This document shows positions 7,545 to 15,242 of a stretch of 64,000 nucleotides of DNA, piece after piece (within the stretch, counting starts at the first letter, position 1; each line of letters starts with the position of its first letter). The notes beneath the pieces were generated by a model that saw only the letters and a list, made by a program, of their open reading frames with translations, did not search any database and was not told where the DNA came from. The stretch covers positions 14,820-78,819 of the forward strand of contig CAZQVA010000007.1 of assembly GCA_964596685.1 (NCBI GenBank). Reading direction: 5' to 3'. Source of the stretch: CAZQVA01 sp964596685. GTDB taxonomy: Bacteria > Chlamydiota > Chlamydiia > Chlamydiales > VFKH01. The translations under genes and the position numbers were made by a program.

Positions 7545-9671
7545 ATGAGCGGAATTTTCAATAAAATTGGCACCTCTCTAGGCAATGAAAAGGCGCTCAC
7601 AGCTATTTCAAAATCAAGTGATTTGATACTAGCCGGCTGGATTGTGGCGATCATCACTATGATGATTATTCCTATTCCACCTGCCATCATCGACCTTGTT
7701 ATTGCTTTTAACCTGACTGTGGCTATCGGCCTTCTGATGGTGGCTATTTACATCCCCAGTGCTTTGCAACTGTCGATGTTCCCATCACTATTATTGATCA
7801 CTACACTGTTTCGCCTTGGCGTCAACATCTCTTCAACGCGCCAAATTCTATTGCACGCCTATGCAGGGCATATCATTCAGACCTTTGGTAATTTCGTCGT
7901 GGGTGGTAACTTCGTCATCGGTGGTATCATCTTCGTCATTATCGTCGTTGTACAATTCATCGTTGTGACTAAAGGTGCTGAGCGCGTTGCTGAAGTAGCT
8001 GCTCGCTTCCGCTTGGACGCGATGCCAGGTAAGCAGATGAGTATCGACGCAGATATGCGTGCAGGAGTGCTCGACGCAACACAAGCGCGTGAAAAGCGCG
8101 CGCTCATCCAGCGCGAAAGCGAAATGTATGGTGCGATGGATGGAGCGATGAAGTTCGTCAAAGGGGACGCGATTGCTGGAATGATCATTACCGTCGTCAA
8201 CGTTATTGGCGGGCTGATCATCGGAACTGCTATGCATGGAATGTCCACGATACAAGCAGCACGCGTATATTCTCTTTTGTCAATTGGTGACGGACTCGTT
8301 TCTATTATCCCCTCTCTGCTCATCTCCGTTACAGCAGGTATCGTCACCACTCGCGTTTCAAGTGACCGCTCAGATAGCAACCTGGGTCGTGAAATCTCTA
8401 CTCAGATTTTTAAACAACCACGTGCGATTCTTATCGCTGCAGGCGTACTCGTTTTAATTGGAATCATCCCGGGATTTCCTACCACCGTGTTTTTCCTGTT
8501 AGCTACGGTTTTGGGACTGGTGGGCTATAATTTGACGGTCAACCAAAAGCGCAAAGCTGCAAAATCGGGTGGACCAGAAGGCGGCATTGTAGCTACCGAT
8601 GTAGAAGGTCATAGTGTGGTGACTCCAGGAAAAGAAGATTTTGCGCTCACACTTCCGGTCATCTTGGAGACAGGTAAAGGGATTTCAAAACTTGTTAATG
8701 AAAAATCAGGACAAGTCTTTATTGATGAAATGATCCCGCGCATGCGTTTGGCCCTGTACCAAGATATGGGCGTCCGCTATCCCGGCGTACACGTACGCAC
8801 AGATGCTCCTCACTTGGAAGCTGATGAATATCTCATCCTTTTGAATGAAGTACCGATTATTCGTGGTAAAATTTTTCTCGGATATATTTTGTGCAATGAA
8901 TCTCAAGAGAACTTATTGCGCTATAATATCCCTGCAAAGACCTACCGAAATAATTTAGGTCTTCCAAATGTCTGGGTAGAAGAGCGCTATACCGAGATTG
9001 TAAAAAAAGCGGGCATCAAAATGTGGTCCCCTTTAGAGGTGCTCATCCTTCACCTCTCCTACTTCTTTAAGCACTATTCCAATGAATTTGTTGGGATCCA
9101 GGAAGTGCGCGCCATGTTGGAATTTATGGAAAAATCTTTTCCTGATCTCGTTAAAGAAGTCACACGCCTCGTTCCTCTTCAAAAACTTACGGAGATTTTT
9201 AAGCGTCTTGTACAAGAAGAGGTCTCCATCAAAGATTTGCGCACTATTTTAGAATCACTCAGTGAATGGGCACAAACAGAAAAAGATACCGTTCTTCTCA
9301 CTGAGTACATTCGCTCTTCACTAAAGCGTTATATCAGTTTCAAACACTCACAAGGTCAATCCACACTTTCTGTTTACCTACTCGATCCTGAAATCGAAGA
9401 TATGGTCCGCGGAGCAATTAAGCAGACATCAGCTGGCTCTTACCTCGCCCTTGACCCTGATTCTGTGCAGTTAATTCTCCAAGCAATGCGCACAACGATT
9501 TCTCCAACAACAGCAAGAGGACAACCTCCCGTACTCCTGACAGCAATTGACGTGCGTCGTTTTGTTCGTAAACTTGTTGAAATGGAATTCCCCAATGTCG
9601 CGGTTGTCTCCTACCAAGAGATTATCCCTGAAATTCGCATTCAACCGCTGGGGCGTATTCAAATAAGCTAA
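7545..9671 (+). CDS. sctV: type III secretion export gate protein SctV (CdsV/LcrD family)
   Basis: Major export-gate protein whose cytoplasmic domains form a nonameric ring that receives substrates and chaperone complexes. It is 708 residues, standard for LcrD/InvA proteins. The N-terminal half has about 7-8 transmembrane helices and conserved family stretches (FPSLLLITTLFRLGVNISSTR; DAMPGKQMSIDADMRAG). The second half is the soluble domain (LLNEVPIIRGKIFLGYILC, then GLPNVWVEERY). The start ATG at 7545 follows a weak purine-rich AAGAA. copN follows after 21 bp. Confidence 0.95.
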   Translation: MSGIFNKIGTSLGNEKALTAISKSSDLILAGWIVAIITMMIIPIPPAIIDLVIAFNLTVAIGLLMVAIYIPSALQLSMFPSLLLITTLFRLGVNISSTRQILLHAYAGHIIQTFGNFVVGGNFVIGGIIFVIIVVVQFIVVTKGAERVAEVAARFRLDAMPGKQMSIDADMRAGVLDATQAREKRALIQRESEMYGAMDGAMKFVKGDAIAGMIITVVNVIGGLIIGTAMHGMSTIQAARVYSLLSIGDGLVSIIPSLLISVTAGIVTTRVSSDRSDSNLGREISTQIFKQPRAILIAAGVLVLIGIIPGFPTTVFFLLATVLGLVGYNLTVNQKRKAAKSGGPEGGIVATDVEGHSVVTPGKEDFALTLPVILETGKGISKLVNEKSGQVFIDEMIPRMRLALYQDMGVRYPGVHVRTDAPHLEADEYLILLNEVPIIRGKIFLGYILCNESQENLLRYNIPAKTYRNNLGLPNVWVEERYTEIVKKAGIKMWSPLEVLILHLSYFFKHYSNEFVGIQEVRAMLEFMEKSFPDLVKEVTRLVPLQKLTEIFKRLVQEEVSIKDLRTILESLSEWAQTEKDTVLLTEYIRSSLKRYISFKHSQGQSTLSVYLLDPEIEDMVRGAIKQTSAGSYLALDPDSVQLILQAMRTTISPTTARGQPPVLLTAIDVRRFVRKLVEMEFPNVAVVSYQEIIPEIRIQPLGRIQIS

Positions 9672-9692
9672 TAGAAGGTGCTTTGAAAGTCC

Positions 9693-10862
9693 ATGTCAGA
9701 TCATGTTAATCTTAACACAGCTGCCATCGAACGCAATCTTCAACAGCAAATGTCGCGCGAAAATGCCGCACAACAAGTTGCTAGTCAAGAAAGCCTAGAC
9801 TCTTTGTGTGAAGAGATTATCAATCCTTGGGCTGCCAGTCAAGCCGACAAAGAACGTTTTCAAAAATCCCTACAAGAACGTAAGACACATTTCGCTAATG
9901 CCATACAAAAAGCCAAAGGAGAAATAGCAGAAGGGTCAACTCCCCTAGAACAAGCTGCAGCCCAGTTTGAGGCAGCGCATCCCGAACTCAATGCGCGTTC
10001 TTTAGTGAATGCTTTTCTCGCTTTAAGTGACAAAGATTCCGATGCACAACTTTTACAGCAACTACAGGAAGCTTTTCCTGATGTTACGCTCACGGATGAT
10101 GCCCTTGAATTTTGCTTACAGCATGCAAAAAGCCCTCTTTTGGAAAAATTGCAAGCCGCAAAAAGCCGTTTAGAGAAACAATTTACCCGTCAAATTGCTG
10201 CTGGACGGAATGTGAGTCATGAAGCACAAACTTTTGCTCAGAAGGGAATCGGCTCACCAACCGCTTTAAGAGAACTTTATCGCGATATTACCGGTAATCC
10301 ACGCGAAGCAACTCCCCTTTTTACAGAACTCTCACAAAAATACAACTTTGGGCAATTGAAAGCTGTCATTCAGTTTCTATTGCATGCTCTAGGGAGCGAT
10401 CTGCGTTCAAAAGGCCCTTCTATACAACCCGCAGAATTAACACGTCTCTTTACAGAGGCACGTACTCTGCAAGCCATCTTTGGTGTATACCGCTTTTTTC
10501 AGTCGCGCATGTCTCTTTTGGGTAAAATGTTTGCCGCCCACAATCAACACGTCCCCTCTGCCATCACTTTTGAATCGATGGCGCGTGCATTTATGAAATT
10601 ACTCGATGATCGCTTTCCCAATGCATCAAAAGCTAGACAAAGCGCCCTTCAAATGGGTTTAAGAGATGAACTCGAATGTTTAATCGCTGTCATTTCACAA
10701 TGGAGAGATGCCGTACATAATGTTTCAGTCCGCTTATATCGTTCAATTGCTCACCGCGATGAGTTACTCAATTCAATTATTGCCTGTCTTGAGGAATTAG
10801 AAGATGAAGCTGACGAAGAAGAGGATACTCCCAAAAAAGACAACCCCAAAGATGGAGGATAG
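9693..10862 (+). CDS. copN: type III secretion gatekeeper CopN (SctW/YopN-TyeA family)
   Basis: Predicted gatekeeper that plugs or times type III secretion; Chlamydia CopN is also a secreted effector binding tubulin. This 389-residue protein starts MSDHVNLNTAAIERNLQQQM. It is largely helical, with a mid-protein HrpJ-like region (FTELSQKYNFGQLKAVIQFL) and a C-terminal TyeA-like part (MARAFMKLLDDRFPNA) ending in an acidic/lysine tail. Identification relies on position between sctV and a class I chaperone, as in Chlamydia, plus length and composition. Tubulin binding cannot be inferred from sequence. Confidence 0.85.
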   Translation: MSDHVNLNTAAIERNLQQQMSRENAAQQVASQESLDSLCEEIINPWAASQADKERFQKSLQERKTHFANAIQKAKGEIAEGSTPLEQAAAQFEAAHPELNARSLVNAFLALSDKDSDAQLLQQLQEAFPDVTLTDDALEFCLQHAKSPLLEKLQAAKSRLEKQFTRQIAAGRNVSHEAQTFAQKGIGSPTALRELYRDITGNPREATPLFTELSQKYNFGQLKAVIQFLLHALGSDLRSKGPSIQPAELTRLFTEARTLQAIFGVYRFFQSRMSLLGKMFAAHNQHVPSAITFESMARAFMKLLDDRFPNASKARQSALQMGLRDELECLIAVISQWRDAVHNVSVRLYRSIAHRDELLNSIIACLEELEDEADEEEDTPKKDNPKDGG

Positions 10863-10865
10863 GCG

Positions 10866-11309
10866 ATGATTGACCGCGTCTTACAAGACTTAGCTCTCTT
10901 CTTTCACACGACTCTTACCATCGACGCGAATAATACGTGCCTTTTAGAAGTAGGTGATCTAAAAGTACATATAGAGGCGAATAAAGAAAGCACTTTCGTT
11001 ATTGTTGGAATTCTTTTAGATGTCTTTTTACCACCAGGAGCCTTTCGAGAGCAGGTAGCTACTCTGGCTTTAAAATGGAATTTTGCTTATGGAGAACATG
11101 AAGGGATCTTTGCCCTCGACTCTAGAAAAAATAGCTTAATTTTTTATGACCTCTTCCCTATTGACATGGAACCTGCAGCCCTGCATAAGGCCATCACATC
11201 AATGATCGGACAGGCTGCGCCTTGGAAAGAGGCTCTTGCAAGAGATCATCTGCCCGATATCTCTTTGGCAAAAGTCACAACTGCACCTTCAATTTTTGGG
11301 TTAAGATGA
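10866..11309 (+). CDS. scc1: type III secretion chaperone, Scc1/SycE-like
   Basis: Small acidic class I-type secretion chaperone of 147 residues, predicted to bind CopN. It has the CesT/SycE-like layout: N-terminal helix (VLQDLALFFHTTL), strands (CLLEVGDLKVHIEA), then a C-terminal helix. The start follows GGAGGATAGGCG, a good ribosome-binding site, 4 bp after the copN stop. Its stop overlaps the malQ start (ATGA at 11306-11309). In Chlamydia, Scc1 works with Scc4 on CopN; the partner is not in this window. Confidence 0.82.
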   Translation: MIDRVLQDLALFFHTTLTIDANNTCLLEVGDLKVHIEANKESTFVIVGILLDVFLPPGAFREQVATLALKWNFAYGEHEGIFALDSRKNSLIFYDLFPIDMEPAALHKAITSMIGQAAPWKEALARDHLPDISLAKVTTAPSIFGLR

Positions 11310-12886
11310 CACACTCTTCTTTATTGCGTTCTCCCTCTGCAAATAATTGGCAACGCATCGGTATCAAGCATCATCATGGGATCAACATTCCTCTCTTTGC
11401 GCTTTATTCTGCAAAAAGTGCGGGCGTAGGAGAAATTCCCGATCTCCTACCTGTCATCGACTGGGTAAAATCAGTCGGAATGGATGTCATTCAGCTACTG
11501 CCTATTAATGATACAGGCGCCGACGCCAGCCCCTATAATGCACGCTCTGCATTTGCTCTTAACCCAATTTTTTTAGGAATCGCTTCATTAGAAAATATTC
11601 CAGAAGAACTTCTCCCTGCTTTAAAAGAGCTCCAGGGGATGACAGGCAAGCGCCCTATCCCTTACGAAGAGATCAGACCGAAGAAAATTGCTTTCATTAG
11701 AGATTACGTCACGGCACAGGCAGCCAATTTTCGCACGTCCGAGAGCTATCAAACGTTTTTACAGGAAAACACCTATTGGCTCAGTGGCTACGCACTTTTT
11801 TGCCTGCTCAAACGCCGATTTGATCAAAAACACCACTCTTTATGGCAACCCCCATTCTCTATACCGACGCCAAAAGTCATTGAAGAATGGTTAGCACAAG
11901 AGGCCGCAGAAGTTGAGATCATCTATATGATGCAATATCTCTTGTTTCAGCAGTTCACTGCAGTCAAAGCATACGCTGAAAAGCTAGGCGTCTTTATCAT
12001 GGGAGACATCCCTATTTTAATCAGTCCAGACAGTGCCGATGTATGGCAGTGGCCAGGGTTCTTTCACGATTTATTAAGCGCTGGAGCGCCCCCAGACATG
12101 TATGCAAAAGATGGTCAGAGCTGGGGATTTCCTCTTTACCACTGGAAAGCCCTCGAGCAAGTCGATTTTATCTGGTGGCGGCAGCGCCTTAAAACAGCTG
12201 AGCGTCTTTTTCATCTCTTCCGCATCGACCACGCTGTCGGATTTTTTCGCATATGGGCAGTTTTGCAGGGGAAAATCGCCAAGGAGGGAGCCTTTGTCCC
12301 CCATGAAGAAACATTTTGGAAGGATCACGGGACACGTCTCTTAAAAATGCTTATCGATAGTTGTGCGATGCTTCCCATTGCTGAAGATCTCGGTGTAGTC
12401 CCCCCCTTCGTGCGCGATGTCCTTGTCGACTTAGGGATCTGTGGTACACGGGTAATACGCTGGGAACGTTTGTGGAAACAATGGCCTGCTCCCTTTATCC
12501 CCTATGATCAGTATCTTCCTGAAAGTCTAACAACTGTTTCTACCCACGATTCCTCACTTTTGCGCCAATGGTGGCAGGAGCAAAAAGACGAATCTCAAGC
12601 CTTCTGCGCATTTAAAAAATGGAATTGGCAAGAAAAACCGACGTTAGATCAAATCAAGACAATCCTTAAAGATTCACATCAAACGGCTAGTCTATTTCAT
12701 GTCAATTTATGGCATGAGTACTTCGCTCTTTTCCCTGAATTGCGATATGATAGAGTGGAAGATGATCGCATCAATCAACCAGGCGTCATCTCTGATCACA
12801 ACTGGTCTTTTAGGTTTAAGTGCCCCCTTGAGGAGATTTGCCAATTCGCCCCCTTGCAAAATTTAGTCAGAGAATTACTCTCCTAA
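11306..12886 (+). CDS. malQ: 4-alpha-glucanotransferase (amylomaltase, GH77)
   Basis: Transfers alpha-1,4-glucan segments in glycogen/maltodextrin metabolism. The start at 11306 (MTHSSLLRSPS) overlaps the scc1 stop. An upstream in-frame extension exists but lies inside scc1. About 526 residues. GH77 signatures include the catalytic stretches FHLFRIDHAVGFFRIW (nucleophile Asp), IAEDLGVVPPFVRD (acid/base Glu) and STHDSSLLRQWW (third Asp). Placement behind a type III chaperone is the chlamydial arrangement. An R1 element starts a few bases after the stop. Confidence 0.95.
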   Translation: MTHSSLLRSPSANNWQRIGIKHHHGINIPLFALYSAKSAGVGEIPDLLPVIDWVKSVGMDVIQLLPINDTGADASPYNARSAFALNPIFLGIASLENIPEELLPALKELQGMTGKRPIPYEEIRPKKIAFIRDYVTAQAANFRTSESYQTFLQENTYWLSGYALFCLLKRRFDQKHHSLWQPPFSIPTPKVIEEWLAQEAAEVEIIYMMQYLLFQQFTAVKAYAEKLGVFIMGDIPILISPDSADVWQWPGFFHDLLSAGAPPDMYAKDGQSWGFPLYHWKALEQVDFIWWRQRLKTAERLFHLFRIDHAVGFFRIWAVLQGKIAKEGAFVPHEETFWKDHGTRLLKMLIDSCAMLPIAEDLGVVPPFVRDVLVDLGICGTRVIRWERLWKQWPAPFIPYDQYLPESLTTVSTHDSSLLRQWWQEQKDESQAFCAFKKWNWQEKPTLDQIKTILKDSHQTASLFHVNLWHEYFALFPELRYDRVEDDRINQPGVISDHNWSFRFKCPLEEICQFAPLQNLVRELLS

Positions 12887-12894
12887 CGACACTA

Positions 12895-13054
12895 TACCCA
12901 TTTCACCTGAAGAATTGGATTTTAGACCGAGAGAAAGCCCCGGGCTCGAGCCAGCAAAAAAGTTCCCATATTGGTAATATGAGGACTTTTTTGCTGGCTC
13001 GATCGCGGGAGCTTTTTCTTCGGCCTAAAACCAATTCTTCAGGTGAAATGGGTA
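12895..13054. mobile_element. R1 TA-flanked palindromic element downstream of malQ
   Basis: A 160-bp near-palindrome with the same ends as the copy between sctU and sctV, flanked by TA at 12893-12894 and 13055-13056. It begins 8 bp after the malQ stop. It is followed directly by a degenerate R4-like sequence (about 13057-13123). Confidence 0.8.
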
Positions 13055-13080
13055 TAAACTTCCTTCGAAACCATCTTTCG

Positions 13081-14598
13081 ATGGAAAAATTCGCGATTTT
13101 TATATGGGGCTTCAAAAGAAGTGTGTTACTGATGACTCTTGGGATCACTCCACTTTTTACAGCTCCTTATACTCAGGATGCCTATCTTTACTCGCGCATT
13201 GATAATGCCGATCTTTCTGCCTTATTGGCATATGCGGCGCTCTATCCAGATACTAAGGAAGGTAAGTTAGCTTTACAGCAATCATGGACACTGCTGAATG
13301 GACAGGGCCCTCTGCCTAATGAATTAAGCGGTCTTTTTCGCATCAGTTCTACATTATTAGGCAGTCATTCACAGCCATTCAACCAGCAAGAGGTTCTATT
13401 AATCCAAAAAATCAGTCAAACACTTCCCCATAAAAAATTGAAAGGTCATTCCATTACCAATTGGCGCGATGCTTTACAATTAGCCCCCGAAGAAATTGAC
13501 ATTGCACGCACACTTTTTCTTCTGCAAGATCCAGAACGCGTAGATATCTATGAAGCCGAGTTGGATTGGATGGCCCTCCAATTGCTTGCACAACTAGCAC
13601 CCGAAGGGGGCTTGAAGGCCTGCCCTGCGAAAAAAATCCGCTGCATGAATGAATTGATTTTTCAGCGTATGCACTTTCGCTTCCCTCCTCATGCCGCCTA
13701 TTCGGCAAATATTGATTCTTACACATTCCTCGCTTCTGTTCTCGATCAACGTTTAGGGGTATGCTTAGGCGTGACAATTCTCTACACAAGCCTTGCTCAA
13801 CGCCTCGATCTGGATTTAGAAATTGTCACACCCCCTGGACATATTTTCCCGCGCTGCATCACCAAAGAAGGGATCCTTAATATTGAAACAACTGCCCGAG
13901 GAGCAAATCCCCCCAGTGACGTCTATTTAGGCATAAATACAAAGAGCCTCCATACACGTAATCATAAGGAATTAATTGGCCTTGTCTATATCAACGCAGC
14001 CTCTGTTGCAGCGCAAAATCAGGACACAAAAATAGCCATTGATAATTACCGCATTGCAGAACATTTTCTACCCAAGGACCCCCTCCTTTCTGAATATCTC
14101 GCCTATCAACTCTATATTGACGGACAAATAGAAGAAGCTAGACCTCTTCTTGAATTTTGTCTTTCTCAAAATGATCCCCACAGTATCTATCCAGAAAGCA
14201 TGGTGGACGATCTTTTTAATGGAGTTGTTGATGGCGCGGGCATCACCGCTGTCCTAAAACATGTCGATCAGACAGAAGCTTCCGTACGCGAGAAGCAGGC
14301 TGCTCTTGAAAAGGTCCTTGAACATTCTCCCCTGTTCCAAGAAGGCTTGATGCAACTAGCCGTCACATGGATTCAGCTTGAGCGGTCACAGGAAGCGATT
14401 ATGGTTCTTCAAAAACTCTTACCCCTGGCTCCAAAAAACCCCACACTGCATTATTATCTTGCGATGCTCTATCTCGAGTGTTTTGATTACGGTCAAGCAA
14501 AAGTCCACGCACATACTCTAGAAACACTTTTAAAGGAAGCCAACCACACACCCGATGCACTTATTAAACTCAAACAAACCCTCCAAATGCATCCTTGA
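13081..14598 (+). CDS. SirB1-type transglutaminase-like protein with TPR C-terminus
   Basis: Protein of about 505 residues. The central part carries a transglutaminase-like SirB1 domain (FLASVLDQRLGVCLGVTILY, then IVTPPGHIFPRC), in which the Cys and His fit the domain's conserved residues. The C-terminal 200 residues read as tetratricopeptide repeats (LAVTWIQLERSQEAIMVLQK; LHYYLAMLYLECFDYGQAKVH). Function is not known; the family is widespread and often near peptide-release or envelope genes. The start is uncertain. The ATG at 13081 lies in R4-like DNA with no clear ribosome-binding site, and GTG 13123 or ATG 13132 would give a shorter hydrophobic leader. Confidence 0.7.
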   Translation: MEKFAIFIWGFKRSVLLMTLGITPLFTAPYTQDAYLYSRIDNADLSALLAYAALYPDTKEGKLALQQSWTLLNGQGPLPNELSGLFRISSTLLGSHSQPFNQQEVLLIQKISQTLPHKKLKGHSITNWRDALQLAPEEIDIARTLFLLQDPERVDIYEAELDWMALQLLAQLAPEGGLKACPAKKIRCMNELIFQRMHFRFPPHAAYSANIDSYTFLASVLDQRLGVCLGVTILYTSLAQRLDLDLEIVTPPGHIFPRCITKEGILNIETTARGANPPSDVYLGINTKSLHTRNHKELIGLVYINAASVAAQNQDTKIAIDNYRIAEHFLPKDPLLSEYLAYQLYIDGQIEEARPLLEFCLSQNDPHSIYPESMVDDLFNGVVDGAGITAVLKHVDQTEASVREKQAALEKVLEHSPLFQEGLMQLAVTWIQLERSQEAIMVLQKLLPLAPKNPTLHYYLAMLYLECFDYGQAKVHAHTLETLLKEANHTPDALIKLKQTLQMHP

Positions 14599-14601
14599 AT
14601 G

Positions 14602-14921
14602 GGGGTGTAATTCAAAGTGTTAGGCAGGATGAAAAAACTAGGGACTCATATTCTTCTAATACCCACTCCGGTCTCCATTAATTCTCGTTCAAGATAAGGT
14701 GTAATAGCTTATGCACCCTCTGTGTGCTCTGTGGGCTCTGTGGGCTCTGTGGTTAAAAAAATTAACATACGTTTTAAATAAAAATATTCACTAAAGAGTC
14801 CACAAAGCACACAGAGGGGGGGGGAAATAAGGATTTTTTGGCAGAAGGTTGTCTGGTGAATCCTTAAGAAAAGCTTCCATTCTAGCTCTAAATAGTTAAC
14901 TAAAACCTTGAATTACACCCT
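14602..14921 (+). repeat. R2 palindromic element, copy 2
   Basis: About 320 bp bounded by GGGTGTAATTCAAAG and AATTACACCC, with internal facing arms of CTCTGTG and CACAGAG-like triplets (about 14719-14752 and 14795-14818, ending in a run of nine G). It is in the opposite orientation to the copy at 5506 and has no nested insertion. It starts 4 bp after the preceding stop codon and may also end its transcript. It is the major content of the 14599-15242 gap. Confidence 0.72.
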
Positions 14922-15019
14922 CGTTGTTTCAGAGGATAGCGGGTGATAAACGCCTTGAAGGTCATGGCCAATATGCCATATCCAAGAGGAGTTTATAAGT
15001 AGATGCCTCTGAAACAACG
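14922..15019. repeat. 14-bp inverted repeat with about 70-base spacer
   Basis: CGTTGTTTCAGAGG at 14922-14935 faces its complement at 15006-15019. The spacer shows no convincing ORF. It directly abuts the end of R2 copy 2. It could be the ends of another small element or a stem. Confidence 0.45.
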
Positions 15020-15098
15020 ATCAAAAGTTGATTTAAAGCCGAACTCACATTTTTTTAGTAAAACGCAACTTATTCCCTCGGAAAATGTGGTGGTATTC

Positions 15099-15190
15099 CA
15101 CGTTTTTCGTTGGAATAACGTGTTTGAGTACCACGTTTTTCGTTGGAATAACGTGTTTGAGTACCACGTTTTTCGTTGGAATAACGTGAT
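15099..15190. repeat. 33-bp tandem repeat, about 2.8 copies
   Basis: Units start at 15099, 15132 and 15165 and are nearly identical. Each contains facing CACGTT and AACGTG sequences, and TATTCCA/TGGAATA in the first. The array lies between R2 copy 2 and glgB, downstream of the glgB stop. The 65-codon frame across it is just the repeat translated three times and is not considered a gene. Confidence 0.75.
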
Positions 15191-15242
15191 ATCTATATAG
15201 ACACGAATTCGACTTTAAGTTGCAATCACCTCTATAGGTGTT

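Noticed and set aside
7848..8380. Long minus-strand frames opposite sctV
   Set aside because: Shadow frames of a strongly coding gene with clear family motifs on the plus strand.
12838..13080. Upstream extension of the transglutaminase/TPR gene through the R1 element
   Set aside because: These codons are R1 palindrome sequence and the end of malQ. A start after the repeat is far more plausible.
15099..15190. CRISPR array
   Set aside because: The units are directly contiguous without variable spacers, and no cas gene is nearby.
15003..15200. 65-codon frame over the 33-bp tandem repeat
   Set aside because: The repeat length is a multiple of three, so the frame stays open and the product is one short phrase repeated three times. 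No homology is recognised.
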